DNA of 64,000 nt from Kitasatospora purpeofusca (GCF_000718025.1 NZ_JODS01000035.1:10030-74029); one strand, 5' to 3'. Counted from the stretch's first letter, positions 23,995-32,542 are shown. Program-made: numbers and translations. Notes: generated from the sequence alone by a model not told the origin.

Positions 23995-24851
23995 GTCAGC
24001 TCTTCCAGCTTGCGTTCGAGGGCGGCGATGGTGTCTTCCGGCGACAACGCGAACTGCTCGACGCGCACGAAGGTCCTCTCGGCTCGCTTGACGTCGCGTC
24101 CCGTTCTCCGAGGGAGCATACCGCCGATGGCTTCGACGAAGACGAAGCCGTCGGACTGGTCGTCAGGGAAGTGCATGAGAGTGATTCCCGAGGCCAGAAT
24201 GCCTGGTCGACCCGCACTCAGCGGCACCATGTGCAGTGTCACATTGGGATAGTTGGCTACCTTGATCGCGTGCCGGATCTGTTCGGCGAGCACGCGCTGG
24301 TCGCCTGCGACGAGCAGTGCCACCTCTCCGAAGTACGCCTTGAACTCAAGCCGCGGGTCCTCGGTCAGCCTGCGCTGACGAAGGATGCGAACCTCGGCTC
24401 CCGCTTCGACAAGCTCGTCGTTGGGCGCGTCGACGCCGGCCGCGATCATCTCGCGGGCGTAGCCCTCGGTCTGGAGGAGGCCCGGAAACGCGGACGGGAA
24501 GTAGTTGAGTATGCGGGACGCGTCGGCCTCCAGCGCCAAGTACTCGGCGAAGGCCGGCGTGATCGTCTCGGCGTAGTCCAGGTCGCGCCACCACTGCTTG
24601 GGCGGGCTGTCGCCGAGGAGGCTCTCCAGATCCTCGCGATCCTGGCCGGTGACGCCGGCGTGGTCGAGCAGTTTGCCCAGATCGGCGCGGCTGAGCGGTT
24701 GCTGGGCGCGTTCGATTCTGCTCAGCCGACCGGGGCTTCACCCCTTCAGGCCGGCTGTCATGTCGACGAGGGTCCTGTTGTTCTCCAGCCGCCAGGCGCG
24801 CAGTTCGTCGCCGAGCCGGATCTGCCTGATCGCCGACAGTTGCTTGCTCAA
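23991..24851 (-). pseudogene. WhiJ/Scr1-type XRE regulator (DUF5753) interrupted by an in-frame TGA
   Basis: With the stop ignored, the frame gives about 286 residues from a TTG start at 24851 (GGGAGG ribosome site). An N-terminal HTH begins LSKQLSAIRQIRLGDELRAW. A DUF5753 domain follows with WWRDLDYAETITPAFAEYLA, a LLQTEGYAREMI segment and the C-terminal strands. In the HTH the codon after GLKG is TGA (24740-24738), where relatives have Trp (typically G-W-S-P). The rest of the frame is open with normal codon use. A single TGG-to-TGA change explains it. It could be a recent nonsense mutation, a sequencing error or, less likely, readthrough. The downstream part has an ATG near 24539 but would lack the HTH. 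Confidence 0.8.
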
Positions 24852-25021
24852 GTGGCGTCCCTCCCATCGAGTATGGGTGTCCAGTCTCACCAGATCGAGG
24901 CCCGGGTCTCAAGTCCGCTTCAAGATCAATTAATTTCTTCGAGCAATGCTGTTGCAGTTTCGATTTTGGATGCCCCACACTCAACGTGACCGACCGGACA
25001 CGCTCCTGAAGGGGCTCCTCC

Positions 25022-25465
25022 ATGTCCACTCCGGGTATGCCTGCCTTCCGCACCTGGGAGGCCCAACTCGCCGATCACAGCACCTCGGTGCGCACCGCGC
25101 GCCGCGGTATCCGTGACCAACTGACCGCCTGGGGGTGGTCGGGCGAACGGGTCGACGACCTCGTCCTCATCGCCTCCGAACTGGTCACCAACGCCGTCGT
25201 CCACGCCTGCGCCGGCCACGGCGAAGTCCGGCTCCACCTGCAGGAGTTCGACGGCGACTGCCGGCTCGAAGTCTGGGACCCCCGGCACGACCTGCCGCTC
25301 CACTCCCGCACGCCGCGCCGCTTCAGCGAATGCGGGCGCGGCATCGACCTGGTCCGCCAACTCGCCCTCGACTTCGGGGTCGTCACCCGCAAGGGGGCCG
25401 GAAAGCGGGTCTGGGTCCGGATGCTGCTCGACCCCTCCGTCGCCCCACCACCGCTCGCCGGTTGA
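25022..25465 (+). CDS. AbaA-like anti-sigma-type ATPase (HATPase_c)
   Basis: A 147-residue GHKL-fold protein. The N-box is DLVLIASELVTNAVVHA (E-L-x-x-N-A), the G1 box is the D-x-R segment (VWDPRHDLP) and the later glycine loop is FSECGRGIDLVRQLA. It lacks a histidine-kinase phosphoacceptor and has the size of RsbW-like or AbaA-like proteins. It is divergent from the WhiJ-type gene, and together with DUF397 this reproduces the gene set of Streptomyces whiJ/abaA loci, which affect development and antibiotic production. The target protein is unknown. The next gene follows after 20 bp and is probably co-transcribed. Confidence 0.88.
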   Translation: MSTPGMPAFRTWEAQLADHSTSVRTARRGIRDQLTAWGWSGERVDDLVLIASELVTNAVVHACAGHGEVRLHLQEFDGDCRLEVWDPRHDLPLHSRTPRRFSECGRGIDLVRQLALDFGVVTRKGAGKRVWVRMLLDPSVAPPPLAG

Positions 25466-25485
25466 ACACCCAAGGACCCGACCCC

Positions 25486-26208
25486 ATGCACCCCGCCGCC
25501 ATCGCCTTCCAGGACCCCGCCCGCCTGCACGCGCGCTGCGAGATCTCCGGCGTCCGCCGCTTCACCCTCCGACCGGGGTACGAGACCACCGTCGTCGTCC
25601 CGGACGAGGTCTGGGAACCACTGCCGGACGGCTACCCGGAGCGGTTCGCGCCGAGCATCTTCACCCGGGACAGCGGTCTCGTCGAACTCTTCCGTCTGCC
25701 CGACACCGTCTTCGACGTCCCCACCGCCACCGCCCTCGTCGAGATGCTCGGCGACGCCTTCCCGATCACCCTGGGTGAAACCACCGACCCACCGGGGCTC
25801 CCGTCCACCCACACCCACCCCGACACCGGCCTCCGTCTCGGCCTGCACGTCGACAACCACCAGCCCCTCCCGTACCCCTCCCGCGAGACCGCCCGCCGAC
25901 GTCTCTGCGTGAACCTCGGACCGGGGAGCCGGCACCTCCTCCTCGCCACCACGGACATCAAATCCGTCTGCCGCACCGTCCACGCCGACTACGCGACCCA
26001 CACCCCGACCACCGCCGACCTGCGCCTCTACGTCACCCTCCGCAGGCCCGTGCACGCCCTCCGGCTGCGCATCGACCCGGGGGAGGGGTGGATCGCACCG
26101 ACCGCCGTCCTCCCGTACGACGAGTCGACGGCCGACCTGCCGCTCCCCTCCGTGACCGCCTCCTGGCTCGGCCACTGGGACCGCGGCCTCTTCCCGCCCC
26201 TGATCTGA
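25486..26208 (+). CDS. Conserved hypothetical linked to the abaA-like ATPase, oxygenase-like HxD motif
   Basis: A 240-residue soluble protein starting MHPAAIAFQDPARLHARCEI, 20 bp after the ATPase gene. The central part GLRLGLHVDNHQPLPYPSRE, then RLCVNLGPGSRHLLL has an H-x-D pair followed by a strand. This resembles a double-stranded beta-helix (2-oxoglutarate oxygenase or cupin) core, though I cannot place a distal histidine with confidence. The end is rich in Pro and Leu (WDRGLFPPLI). I know no family name. Its linkage to a whiJ-type locus suggests a regulatory or signalling accessory. The oxygenase idea is weak. Confidence 0.72.
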   Translation: MHPAAIAFQDPARLHARCEISGVRRFTLRPGYETTVVVPDEVWEPLPDGYPERFAPSIFTRDSGLVELFRLPDTVFDVPTATALVEMLGDAFPITLGETTDPPGLPSTHTHPDTGLRLGLHVDNHQPLPYPSRETARRRLCVNLGPGSRHLLLATTDIKSVCRTVHADYATHTPTTADLRLYVTLRRPVHALRLRIDPGEGWIAPTAVLPYDESTADLPLPSVTASWLGHWDRGLFPPLI

Positions 26209-26270
26209 TCCCCCTCCCTCCCCTTCTGTGTCAGGCTGGAGGGTGCACGACCGAGGTCGGGAGGCTTTCG

Positions 26271-27080
26271 ATGGCCGAGATCAGGGTGAACGGCGTGTCG
26301 CTGTACTACGAGACCCGGGGCGCCGGGCCGGGAGTGGTGCTGGTGCACGGTTCCTGGACGGACGCCGACAGCTGGGTACGGGTACTGCCGGGGCTCGCCG
26401 AGGAGACCACCGTCGTCTCCTACGACCGCCGCGGGCACAGCCGCAGCGAGGACCTGCTCACCCAGGGATCCGTGTACGAGGACGCGGCCGACCTCGCCGG
26501 CCTGATCGTCGGACTCGGCCTCGCGCCCGCCTACGTCTGCGGCGACTCCTACGGCGGCCTGATCGCCCTCCGCCTCGCCGCCGCCCGCCCCGACCTGCTG
26601 CGCGGCGTGACCGTCCACGAACCGCCCGCGACCGGCACCCTCCTCGCCGACCCGGAACTCCGCCCCCTCGGCGTCGCCTTCGCCGAACGCATCTCGGCGG
26701 TCCGCGAACTCCTCGAACAGGCCGAATCAGCGGCCGCGGCCGAGCTCTACACCAACACCATCGCCTTCGGCCCGGGCGCCTGGGAACAACTCCCCGCCCC
26801 GGTCCGCCACACCTACATCCGCAACGCCCCGACCTACCTCGACGAACTCCGTGACCCGGACGCCCTCGACCTCGACCTCACCGCCCTCAACCGCTTCACC
26901 GAACGCGTCCTCCTCACCCAGAGCGACGACAGCGCTCCCATGTACGGCGAGATCCTCGACCTGATCGACCTCTCCCTCCCCAAACCCGAACGCCACGTCT
27001 ACCCCCACGCCGGCCACACCCCCCACCTCTCCGAACCCGAACGCTGGGTCCGTACCACCCTCCCCCACGCCCTGAACTGA
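26271..27080 (+). CDS. Alpha/beta hydrolase
   Basis: A 269-residue alpha/beta-hydrolase. VLVHGSW carries the oxyanion-hole loop and the nucleophile elbow is GDSYGG (Ser in G-x-S-x-G). The acid is probably in LTQSDDSAP and the catalytic His in PHAGHTPHL. The start at ATG 26271 has a GGGAGG ribosome site; the longer frame to 26088 overlaps the preceding gene. There is no signal peptide, so it is cytosolic. Length and motif spacing are those of esterases and haloperoxidase-like hydrolases of this size. The substrate cannot be inferred; the gene appears monocistronic. Confidence 0.88.
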   Translation: MAEIRVNGVSLYYETRGAGPGVVLVHGSWTDADSWVRVLPGLAEETTVVSYDRRGHSRSEDLLTQGSVYEDAADLAGLIVGLGLAPAYVCGDSYGGLIALRLAAARPDLLRGVTVHEPPATGTLLADPELRPLGVAFAERISAVRELLEQAESAAAAELYTNTIAFGPGAWEQLPAPVRHTYIRNAPTYLDELRDPDALDLDLTALNRFTERVLLTQSDDSAPMYGEILDLIDLSLPKPERHVYPHAGHTPHLSEPERWVRTTLPHALN

Positions 27081-27128
27081 ACACCCACCCGGATAGGCTG
27101 CTTCACCAGGCCGACCGGAGGGGGAAGC

Positions 27129-27596
27129 ATGGCGGCGCGCTCTGTCCTGTCCGTACGTTCTGCATGCGCACTCGCGATCTCGGCACTGCTGGCGAGCGGC
27201 TGTTCGGCCGGAGGCTCGTCCTTCGAAGCCTCCCAGAACGACATCATCGGGACCTGGAGCAACCCGAAGGGCACCCACCTCGTGATCGACCGGGGAGGCA
27301 CCTTCCGCGCGGAGAACCTCACAAAGGCCGTCCCGGTACAGGACGGATGCGCCCAAGCCCTCTCCAGCGGCAAGTGGCTCCTGCTGGCCGACACCACCAA
27401 TGTGGCCCGAACGAGCGACCCGCAGGGCTCGACCCTCGACCTGCTCCCCACCAACAGGGCTGAGACGCTCGCCTGCTCCGTGCTGGCAACCATCGCCAAG
27501 GACTCCACCGGCATCAACCTCTGTCTGGTCGAGGACGAGGACCAGACCTGCGCCGATGGAGACCTGCTGCGAAAGGCCCCGCCCGGCCAAGGCTGA
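27129..27596 (+). CDS. Putative lipoprotein, 155 residues
   Basis: Starts MAARSVLSVRSACALAISAL at an ATG with GGAGGGGGAA upstream. The lipobox LASGC puts the lipidated cysteine at residue 25. The mature part opens SAGGSSFEASQNDIIGTWSN, followed by PKGTHLVIDRGGTFRAENL. This I-x-G-x-W start plus F-x-x-x-x-L strand is common in small barrel-like actinobacterial lipoproteins. Cysteines in the mature part (DGCAQAL, LACSVLA, NLCLVED, QTCADGD) could form two disulfides. It probably sits on the outer face of the membrane. The role is unknown. A membrane-anchored protein gene follows after 31 bp. Confidence 0.82.
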   Translation: MAARSVLSVRSACALAISALLASGCSAGGSSFEASQNDIIGTWSNPKGTHLVIDRGGTFRAENLTKAVPVQDGCAQALSSGKWLLLADTTNVARTSDPQGSTLDLLPTNRAETLACSVLATIAKDSTGINLCLVEDEDQTCADGDLLRKAPPGQG

Positions 27597-27627
27597 CCGT
27601 CCCGAACTCCTCCTCGATGGATCCGAC

Positions 27628-28218
27628 ATGAAATCGACTGTGCCGCAATCCCGCCGAGGTCGGATCGCCGCCATCGGGGCGCTGCTGATCGTCCTGCTGG
27701 GCCTGTCGATCTGGAACCTTCCCCTCGCCACACAATGGCGAGCGAGCGACGTCGGCGAGAGCCTGCTGCTCCAGTCCCCGCCGATGGCGGCGACCTGGGA
27801 GCGGAAGCCGGACGAGGACCCCGGCGCGCCCTACATGCGCGGGCTGGACAGACGCGTGGAACGCATGTTCGTGCAGGACAGTGCGGACCCCCTGGCCGGC
27901 ACCTTCATCCAGACGGTCATGGAGTTCGACTCTCCCACCTGGGCCTGGCTCGTCTTCCGTGCCGCCTCGCCGGACAAGCGCTACGCCCGGTACGGAGAGG
28001 TCGAACGACTCGATGGGTCCGGCGTCGCGGGAGCGGACGAGCAACACTTCTTCTGCGCCCACCTCGGCGGGGGCGAGCGCAACCGCTGGTACGCGTGGCT
28101 ACGGTTCGGCCAGTACCTGATCGAACTTCAAGTCGTCGGCAGGATGGCACCAGGGACCGCGTCCGAGACGCTGAAGGCCGCAGCCGCCGATATCGGCGAT
28201 GCCGTCCACCGGATCTGA
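27628..28218 (+). CDS. Membrane-anchored hypothetical protein, 196 residues
   Basis: ATG 27628 (MKSTVPQSRRGRIAAIGALL). One N-terminal membrane anchor (residues 12-30, IAAIGALLIVLLGLSIWNL) with a basic start places the rest outside the cytoplasm. The outer domain contains an alternating beta/alpha part (TFIQTVMEFDSPTWAWLVFR, then WYAWLRFGQYLIELQVVG) that resembles small solute- or lipid-sensing domains, but I recognise no family. It follows the lipoprotein gene closely and may form a pair with it. Immediately after its stop lies debris of an integrase gene. Confidence 0.78.
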   Translation: MKSTVPQSRRGRIAAIGALLIVLLGLSIWNLPLATQWRASDVGESLLLQSPPMAATWERKPDEDPGAPYMRGLDRRVERMFVQDSADPLAGTFIQTVMEFDSPTWAWLVFRAASPDKRYARYGEVERLDGSGVAGADEQHFFCAHLGGGERNRWYAWLRFGQYLIELQVVGRMAPGTASETLKAAAADIGDAVHRI

Positions 28219-28225
28219 CGCCAAC

Positions 28226-28365
28226 CAAGGTATTGCCGACCGTCTCCGCAATCCCGACGCCGGGCTCGCCGATAGCAGCGACGGCGACGGCCTACCGGGG
28301 ACGGCCCACCGGGGAATCGGACCTTGGAACCCACGTGGTGACGCCGACCGGCGACGTCAAATGAT
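28226..28365 (+). pseudogene. 3'-end remnant of an integrase gene
   Basis: The frame from 28226 reads QGIADRLRNPDAGLADSSDGDG. It resembles the extreme C-terminus of the integrase at 31174-32479, which reads NALRNPDTEHGSSDDGKGL. At the DNA level CTCCGCAA-CCCGAC and a later ACCCACGTGGTGACG stretch match CCCCACATGGTGACG beside the intact integrase end. Both copies are followed by GACGTCAAA and a strong hairpin. I read this as the leftover end of a second, related integrative element in the same orientation. No start or catalytic domain survives. Confidence 0.55.
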
Positions 28366-28367
28366 CA

Positions 28368-28403
28368 AGTGGCCCCATCGGAAAACGATCCGATGGGGCC
28401 ACT
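28368..28403. terminator. Strong hairpin terminator after the integrase remnant
   Basis: A 15-bp perfect stem (AGTGGCCCCATCGGA with its complement) has loop AAACGA and is followed by GAATTT. It comes a few bases after GACGTCAAATGATCA. Confidence 0.85.
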
Positions 28404-28765
28404 GAATTTCTGGGAAGCAACAATCCTCAATCGATTGACGCGCTCATTGAAGAGGTTGTGAATCGACCGGGCCGTGGTCGGCGGCCCACGCGGCCAGCGC
28501 CTCGGCGGTGCCGGGCCTGCCTCGGTGACCGGGCAGTCCGCCCCTCGTGTCCCGGAGGCCCGGAACGTGCCCCCGAGTGAGCCCGAGTGAGGAGGATCAC
28601 CCGTGGGGGCGGTACGGAGGGGAGAGGCGGTCCCAGGGCCCGGCAGGACTGGACGGGGGCCGCGGCGGCACCGGCACAGGGCCCGTCCGCTTCGGGACCT
28701 TGGTCACGAATTCGCCCGACCTTCGGCCCGGTGGCGCCCCCTCCCCGCCCGGGCAACCGTTGACG
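28404..28765. other. Gene-free stretch upstream of the MFS transporter
   Basis: About 360 bp with no convincing coding frame; frames on both strands are Arg/Pro/Gly-rich shadows. It presumably holds the transporter promoter. I see no clear operator in it. Confidence 0.5.
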
Positions 28766-28812
28766 GTCGCCCGGTGTGACCGGGCGACGGCACCACCCGC
28801 CGGGCGGTGCCG
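28766..28812 (+). promoter_or_regulatory. Two adjacent hairpins in the leader of the MFS transporter
   Basis: GTCGCCCGG-TGTGA-CCGGGCGAC (28766-28788) is followed directly by CGGCACC/GGTGCCG (28788-28812), with an inner CCCG/CGGG pair. They end about 70 bases before the start codon and could form an attenuator or structured leader. I do not recognise a known riboswitch class. Confidence 0.4.
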
Positions 28813-28880
28813 ATCCCTGCCGTCTACCCGGCGCACACCGTGCGGGAGCACATCGTGCGCTCCGGAGGACCCGAAGACCC

Positions 28881-30287
28881 ATGTCCAGCACCATCGACAA
28901 CGCCCCGTATACCGCCTTCCACCGCAGACTGGCCCTGGCCTGCTCCGGTGGGCCGCTGCTCGACGGCTACATCCTGAGCATCGTCGGCGTCGCCCTCATC
29001 GGGATGCGCCCCGAACTCGGCCTCTCCACCGCCGAGGTCAGCCTGATCGGCGCCGCCGCGCTGGTCGGCATGTTCGTCGGAGGCGCGCTCTTCGGCGTGC
29101 TGACCGACCGCATCGGCCGGGAGGTGATGTACACCGCCGACCTGCTCGTCATGGTCGCCTGCTCGGTGCTCTCCTTCTGGGTGGACACGGTGTGGGCGAT
29201 CGCCCTGCTGCGCTTCGTGCTCGGCATGGCCGTGGCCGCCGACTACCCCATCGCGACCTCGCTGCTCGCCGAGTGGCTGCCGGCCAAACACCGCGGGCGG
29301 CTGCTCGGTCAGCAGATCGTCGCCTGGTACGCCGGCTCCGTCCTCGCTTACATGACCGGCTACGCCTTCCTGCGCCTGGCCGGCCCCGGCAGCTGGCGCT
29401 GGATGCTGGCCAGCTCCACCGTGCTGTGCGTCGTCTTCCTGGTGATCCGCCGCGGCTCGCCGGAGTCCCCGCGCTGGCTGGCCGCCAACGGGCGGGTCGG
29501 TGACGCCGTGCGCGTGGTCGAGAAGCACCTCGGCGTGCGGGTCGACGGCCGCGAGCTGATGCCCGACCCCGCGCAGGCCGCCGGGCCCGGCGGCCTGCGC
29601 CTGCTGATGACCCCGCCCTACCGGCGCCGCACCCTGTTCTGCGGCCTGTTCTTCCTCTGCCAGGTCGGCCCGCTCTTCGCGATGCTCACCTTCGGCCCGC
29701 AGATCCTCTCGTCCTTCGGCATGCCGGGCGGCACCGTGATGGACACCCTGGGTACCGGCCTGATCAGCCTGGTCTTCCTGCTCGGCTGCTACCCGGCGCT
29801 GCGCCTGATCGACACCCGGGGCCGACGGCCGGTGATCATCTGGTCGTTCGCCCTGATGACCGTCCCGCTCGCCCTGCTCGGGGTGTGGCCCACCGCCCCC
29901 GCCGCCGTCGCGCTCACCGCGCTGTGCGCCTACGCCTTCCTGTGCGGCGGACCGAACGTGCTCGACTGGACCTACCCCAACGAGCTGTTCCCCACCGAGA
30001 TCCGCGCCACCGCCGTCGGCGTCGCCACCTCGGTGAGCCGGATCGGCGCGGCCGTCGGCACCTATCTGCTGCCGCTGTCCCTGACCGGGCTCGGCACCGG
30101 GCCGACGATGCTGATCGCGGCCGGGACGACGGCCCTCGGTCTGCTGGTGTGCGTGCTGTGGGCCGAGGAGACCCGCGGCACCGCCCTGGGCGCGGCCCCG
30201 GCCGCAACCGAGCCGACGGCCGCCGCCACGGCGACGGGTGCGCGGAAGGGCGTCCCCGCGCAGCGCGTGGCGCAGTCCGTGCGCTGA
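28881..30287 (+). CDS. MFS transporter, sugar-porter/metabolite:H+ symporter type
   Basis: A 468-residue, 12-helix permease. The N-terminal half has motif A as GVLTDRIGREVM. The central signature is SPESPRWLAANGR (P-E-S-P-R), and the second half ends helix 10-11 with YPNELFPTEIRATAVG, the E-x-F-P-T-x-x-R-x-x-G motif of sugar porters and the MHS group. ATG 28881 has GGAGGA upstream. The C-terminal tail from about residue 430 is Ala/Thr-rich and cytoplasmic. It lies alone between two integrase-related sequences, so it may be cargo of an element or host DNA caught between two insertions. The substrate is probably a sugar or organic acid; which one cannot be told. Confidence 0.9.
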   Translation: MSSTIDNAPYTAFHRRLALACSGGPLLDGYILSIVGVALIGMRPELGLSTAEVSLIGAAALVGMFVGGALFGVLTDRIGREVMYTADLLVMVACSVLSFWVDTVWAIALLRFVLGMAVAADYPIATSLLAEWLPAKHRGRLLGQQIVAWYAGSVLAYMTGYAFLRLAGPGSWRWMLASSTVLCVVFLVIRRGSPESPRWLAANGRVGDAVRVVEKHLGVRVDGRELMPDPAQAAGPGGLRLLMTPPYRRRTLFCGLFFLCQVGPLFAMLTFGPQILSSFGMPGGTVMDTLGTGLISLVFLLGCYPALRLIDTRGRRPVIIWSFALMTVPLALLGVWPTAPAAVALTALCAYAFLCGGPNVLDWTYPNELFPTEIRATAVGVATSVSRIGAAVGTYLLPLSLTGLGTGPTMLIAAGTTALGLLVCVLWAEETRGTALGAAPAATEPTAAATATGARKGVPAQRVAQSVR

Positions 30288-30332
30288 CGTCCGGGCCCTC
30301 GTCCGCGGACGTGCGGTTCCGAGGGACGCGGT

Positions 30333-30372
30333 CCGGGCTGCCGTCACTCCTGTCCGAGTGACGGCAGCCCGG
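30333..30372. terminator. Strong hairpin terminator of the MFS transporter
   Basis: A 17-bp perfect stem (CCGGGCTGCCGTCACTC with its complement) and a 6-base loop, 46 bp after the stop. Confidence 0.88.
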
Positions 30373-30637
30373 AGGGAATCAGGCGCATGAACTCACCCTG
30401 GCCGGCTGGCACGACGACATCCGCCAGCACGTCAGTCAGGCATGCGCAACCGAATGGGCTGACCGTCCTCCGAGGGGCGTCCGGAACCGAAGCCGGTCGC
30501 CGACAGCTGGAGGGACGGAGCGGGCCGGAACAACGGAACCACCACGACGCGCCCGACGTACGAACAGACCCACTCGTCCTGGTTCCCCGAGTCGGCCCCC
30601 TCGCCGGTGACAGTCCTGCTCACCGACCTGCGCCAAC

Positions 30638-31013
30638 TGGCTCCTCCACGGAATCCAGCCCAAGAACGCCCACCCCGCCCTGCGCCCCGGCGCCTGCCGC
30701 TCCCGCGCCCACAAACGCGAACACCCCGGCTACGGCGGCCGCCGGGTGTTGGTCTCCCGCAAGTGGTCCGGCAAGACCCTCACCGACCACCGCACCGAAC
30801 GCCGGACCTAGGTCCTCGACGTCCTCGGCGACACCGCCGCCCGCACCGAGCCTCACCGCTACCTGGGAACCCGTGCGCCCGGGCGACCCCGACATGTCGC
30901 CGCTTGCGACCCGCCTCCTGCGGGCCGTCGTTGAACGCGTCAGCTGGCGCACCGCCCTCGACCAGGCCCTCGAACGAGCAGGAGGCGGGCCGTGTCCGAC
31001 AACCACCTCATGA
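30638..31013 (+). pseudogene. Replication-initiator (RepSA-like) C-terminal remnant of a pSAM2-type element
   Basis: The frame from 30638 reads WLLHGIQPKNAHPALRPGAC, then HPGYGGRRVLVSRKWSGKTL, and continues TDHRTERRT. This fits the C-terminal part of replication initiators of actinomycete integrative elements as I remember them (W-L-x-x-G-x-Q-P-K, G-G-R-R-V-L-x-S-R-x-W-x-G-K-T-L). It then hits TAG at 30809-30811. After a few more codons the frame must shift near 30870 to keep WEPVRPGDPDMSPLATRLLR and RVSWRTALDQALERAG, which ends at 31013 overlapping the excisionase start. Everything N-terminal is missing. One nonsense, one frameshift and a large 5' loss make it a clear pseudogene. Confidence 0.72.
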
Positions 31014-31174
31014 CGGTTCCCGAGGTCATGGCCCGGCTGCGGCTCGGCCGCTCGGCGGTCTACGACCTGATCCGCACCAACCGGCTGCGCTCGATCACCA
31101 TCGGCCGCTCCCGCCGCATCCCGTACGGCTCGTACCGCTCGTTCGTGGCCTCCCGACTGGAGGAAGCCGCCTGA
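30992..31174 (+). CDS. xis: Excisionase-type helix-turn-helix protein
   Basis: A 60-residue protein from a GTG at 30992 (AGGAGG ribosome site). MTVPEVMARLRLGRSAVYDL, then IRTNRLRSITIGRSRRIP is a MerR-like HTH with wing, as in excisionases of actinomycete integrative elements. The stop overlaps the integrase ATG (TGATG), as in pSAM2-like xis-int pairs. The gene itself is intact. Because the integrase is frameshifted and the initiator is broken, excision is unlikely unless another integrase acts in trans. Confidence 0.85.
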   Translation: MSDNHLMTVPEVMARLRLGRSAVYDLIRTNRLRSITIGRSRRIPYGSYRSFVASRLEEAA

Positions 31175-32479
31175 TGGCAGCCCAGAAGAAGAACCGCGCC
31201 AACGGCGAAGGCACCGTGTTCCAACGCAAGGACGGGCGCTGGGAAGCCGCCGCCTACGTCCTCGCCGCCAACGGCAACCGCCAACGCCTCCACGTTTACG
31301 GCAGGACCCGCCAGCAGGCGACGGACAAGCTCACCGACGCCAAGGCCGCCAGCAACCGCGGCACCCCGGTCGTCGGATGTGCAAGGCACCGTCGGAAACT
31401 GGATCACGTACTGGCTCGACACCGTCGCGGTGCACCGCGTGCGCGAGATCACCCACACCCGCTACACGGCCGTCGCCCGCCTCCACATCATCCCCGGTCT
31501 GGGCACCAAGAAGCTCTCCAAACTCACAGCCAAGGACATCCGCACCTGGCTCGACAGCCTACGAACCCGCTGCCAGTGCTGCGCCCGCCACACCGACCAC
31601 CAGCGAACGCCGACGAAACAGCGGTGCTGCGCCGTGGGTGACTGCTGCCGGCGGGTGTTGAGCGCACTCACGCTCACCTACATCCACACCGTGCTCAAGA
31701 CCGCCCTGGAGCATGCTGTCCAGGAAGAGGAGATCCCTCGAAACGTCGCCCGTAACGTCAGGCTCGGCACACCCAGGCCGCGACGGTTCGAGCCCCTGAC
31801 CACCGAAGAGGCCCGCCAACTGCTCGATGCCGCCCGCGACCACCCACTCCACCCCGTGGTCCACCTCGCCCTCCACACCGGCCTGCGCAGGGGTGAACTC
31901 CTCGGCCTCACCTGGGACGACATCGACCTCAACGCCGGCACCGCCGTGATCCGACGCTCACTCCAACGCACCAGCGACAACGGCCTCGTCCTGTTCCCCA
32001 CCAAGACCAAAGCCTCAGAACGACGCATCGCCCTACCCGCCACCTGCGTCGAAGCCCTCCGTAACCACCGCGCCCGTCAGCAAGCTGAGCACGATGCCGC
32101 CGGACTTCGTTGGAACCCCCGCGGCTACATCTTCACGGCGCCCAACACCGCGCTCCCGGTCGAACCCAGCACTCTCAACCGACGCTTCGCCATGCTGCTC
32201 CACCACGCCGGCCTCCGCCGGATCCGCTTCCACGACCTCCGACACACCACCGCGACCCTCCTACTGGACCAAGGCGTCGAACTCGTCGTCATCAAAGAAC
32301 TCCTCGGCCGCGCCTACATCGGCGTCACCGCCACCGTCTACACCCACGTCCGACTCCGCATCCAATGCAACGCCATCGACCTCCTCGGCAACGCACTCCG
32401 CAACCCCGACACCGAGCACGGTAGTAGCGACGATGGCAAGGGTCTGTCGGGTAGTGGGATCTTGCTCCCCACATGGTGA
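31174..32479 (+). pseudogene. int: Tyrosine recombinase (integrase), frameshifted
   Basis: ATG 31174 (MAAQKKNRANGEGTVFQRKD) begins an AP2-like arm-binding domain. Around 31370-31380 the frame shifts: the first part reads ASNRGTPVV, and the rest continues one base later as VQGTVGNWITYWLDTVAVHR. The core domain includes LALHTGLRRGELLGL (first catalytic Arg), KTKASERRIALP (hairpin Lys), HDLRHT (His-x-x-Arg) and the nucleophile in VYTHV. The third conserved His, normally LLGH, is replaced by Arg (LLGRAYIGVT). One extra base and this substitution both point to decay, although the shift could also be a sequencing error. Coupling to xis and the C-terminal similarity to the 28226 remnant define the element. 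Confidence 0.85.
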
Positions 32480-32505
32480 CGTCAACAGATGACGTCAAAA
32501 CGTCA

Positions 32506-32542
32506 TGAAGCCCTCCCCAGAGATGTTCTGGGGAGGGCTTCA
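32506..32542. terminator. Hairpin terminator after the integrase
   Basis: TGAAGCCCTCCCCAG with its exact complement around loop AGATGTT, preceded by two copies of TGACGTCA (32477 and 32490 region). It lies between the integrase and the orphan immunity gene. Confidence 0.88.

Noticed and set aside
24171..24989. 272-codon plus-strand frame opposite the WhiJ-type gene
   Set aside because: The minus strand shows clear DUF5753 motifs; the plus frame is a shadow.
28427..28900. Minus-strand frame upstream of the MFS transporter
   Set aside because: Arg/Pro-rich, covers the transporter start and has no domain or plausible ribosome site.
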